Below are positions 63,604 through 64,000 of a DNA stretch of 64,000 bases, piece by piece; position 1 is the first letter of the stretch, and every line of letters starts with the position of its first letter. The stretch covers positions 66,925,922-66,989,921 of the forward strand of contig CP142456.1 in NCBI GenBank assembly GCA_038049695.1. The letters run 5' to 3'. The position numbers and the translations under genes were made by a program. Source of the stretch: Cinnamomum chago. Taxonomy: Eukaryota; Streptophyta; Magnoliopsida; Laurales; Lauraceae. The notes beneath the pieces are model-generated. The model was given only the letters and a program-made list of their open reading frames with translations. It was not told where the DNA came from and ran no database searches.

Positions 63604-64000
63604 GGGACTTCAGCTTTGAGAAAGGCTTAAGACAGTCCAAGTAAGTTCAAGACTCCCTCAATTCAAAGAGGGGAAAAAATGGTTTTCAATTTCAAACTGA
63701 GTTCAATGCCAAGAAGAAAGAAACTCAGAGTTTTCCTGACTTTGCTTGCACATAATCTAAGAATGGTTAAGGTTGGACATCAGCCAATGCCTGTCAATGG
63801 GACGGAACGGGTCTGGGTTTGGGTTGTTCAATCCCGTCCTGAATATTGGGTGGGTTTGCTGGGGATTGTCCAACCCTGGCCCTAAATTAAACGGGCTTAC
63901 GTCAAATCCCGTCCTGTGCGGGCCCGGACAGGGGCACGATTTTAAATATAATCTAAATATTCTCTAATTATTCCTATATTGCCACGGGACACCTAGTGTG
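63604..64000. other. Intergenic, edge of a further hAT-like repeat
   Basis: From about 63788, words such as GGGACGGAACGGGTCTGGGTTTGG and CGTCCTGTGCGGGCCCGGAC resemble the subterminal DNA of the hAT-type elements elsewhere in the window. The element would run beyond the window end. No gene. Confidence 0.4.

Overview
The window is nuclear DNA from a flowering plant. It holds three host genes with introns (a caffeic-acid-O-methyltransferase-like gene, a 72-residue small-protein gene and importin subunit beta-1) among many plant-type transposons: Copia LTR elements with the iMet primer site, a CACTA element with TNP2/TNPA genes, hAT, Mutator-like, PIF/Harbinger and Helitron elements. I cannot place the species.

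Layout. 1-8050: a four-exon O-methyltransferase gene on the minus strand, with a 4.5-kb first intron loaded with repeats. 8580-12850: small elements side by side, several with exact target-site duplications (TSDs): a gypsy-like LTR, tandem repeats, two members of a foldback Mutator-like family, a 388-bp Helitron-like element and a 782-bp Harbinger-like element. 12898-25677: two decayed Copia elements. The first keeps LTR, gag, protease and integrase and stops at the start of reverse transcriptase. The second runs gag to RNase H plus 3' LTR and is split by a 2.86-kb TG...CA insertion with a 5-bp TSD. 25680-39160: a probable large, degraded CACTA element on the minus strand, with TNP2-like and TNPA-like genes, a TAGTG-type terminus with ACCGACG subterminal repeats, and downstream of the transposase genes host exon fragments from cysteinyl-tRNA synthetase and GCN1. 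A 666-bp compound palindrome built from tRNA-like (SINE-like) modules sits inside this interval.

39161-49000: hAT-type non-autonomous elements with 8-bp TSDs, a purine/pyrimidine-rich foldback element, the 72-residue gene (44390-44798) and a degenerate tandem array. 49026-55100: importin beta-1, with a probable 3.2-kb 5'-UTR intron and two coding exons giving 871 residues. A second tandem array, reverse-complementary to the first, lies about 2 kb beyond the gene. 56700-64000: more foldback and hAT elements, including one that keeps the C-terminal transposase domain and carries a nested MITE, a minisatellite-bearing Mutator-like candidate and a possible LINE tail.

The three host genes show no functional link to each other. 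The coherent story in the window is transposon layering: nested insertions datable by TSDs, decay dominated by C-to-T nonsense changes, and capture of host exons. Coordinates and splice sites were read by eye from the sequence. Family names rest on recognised motifs, not on database searches.
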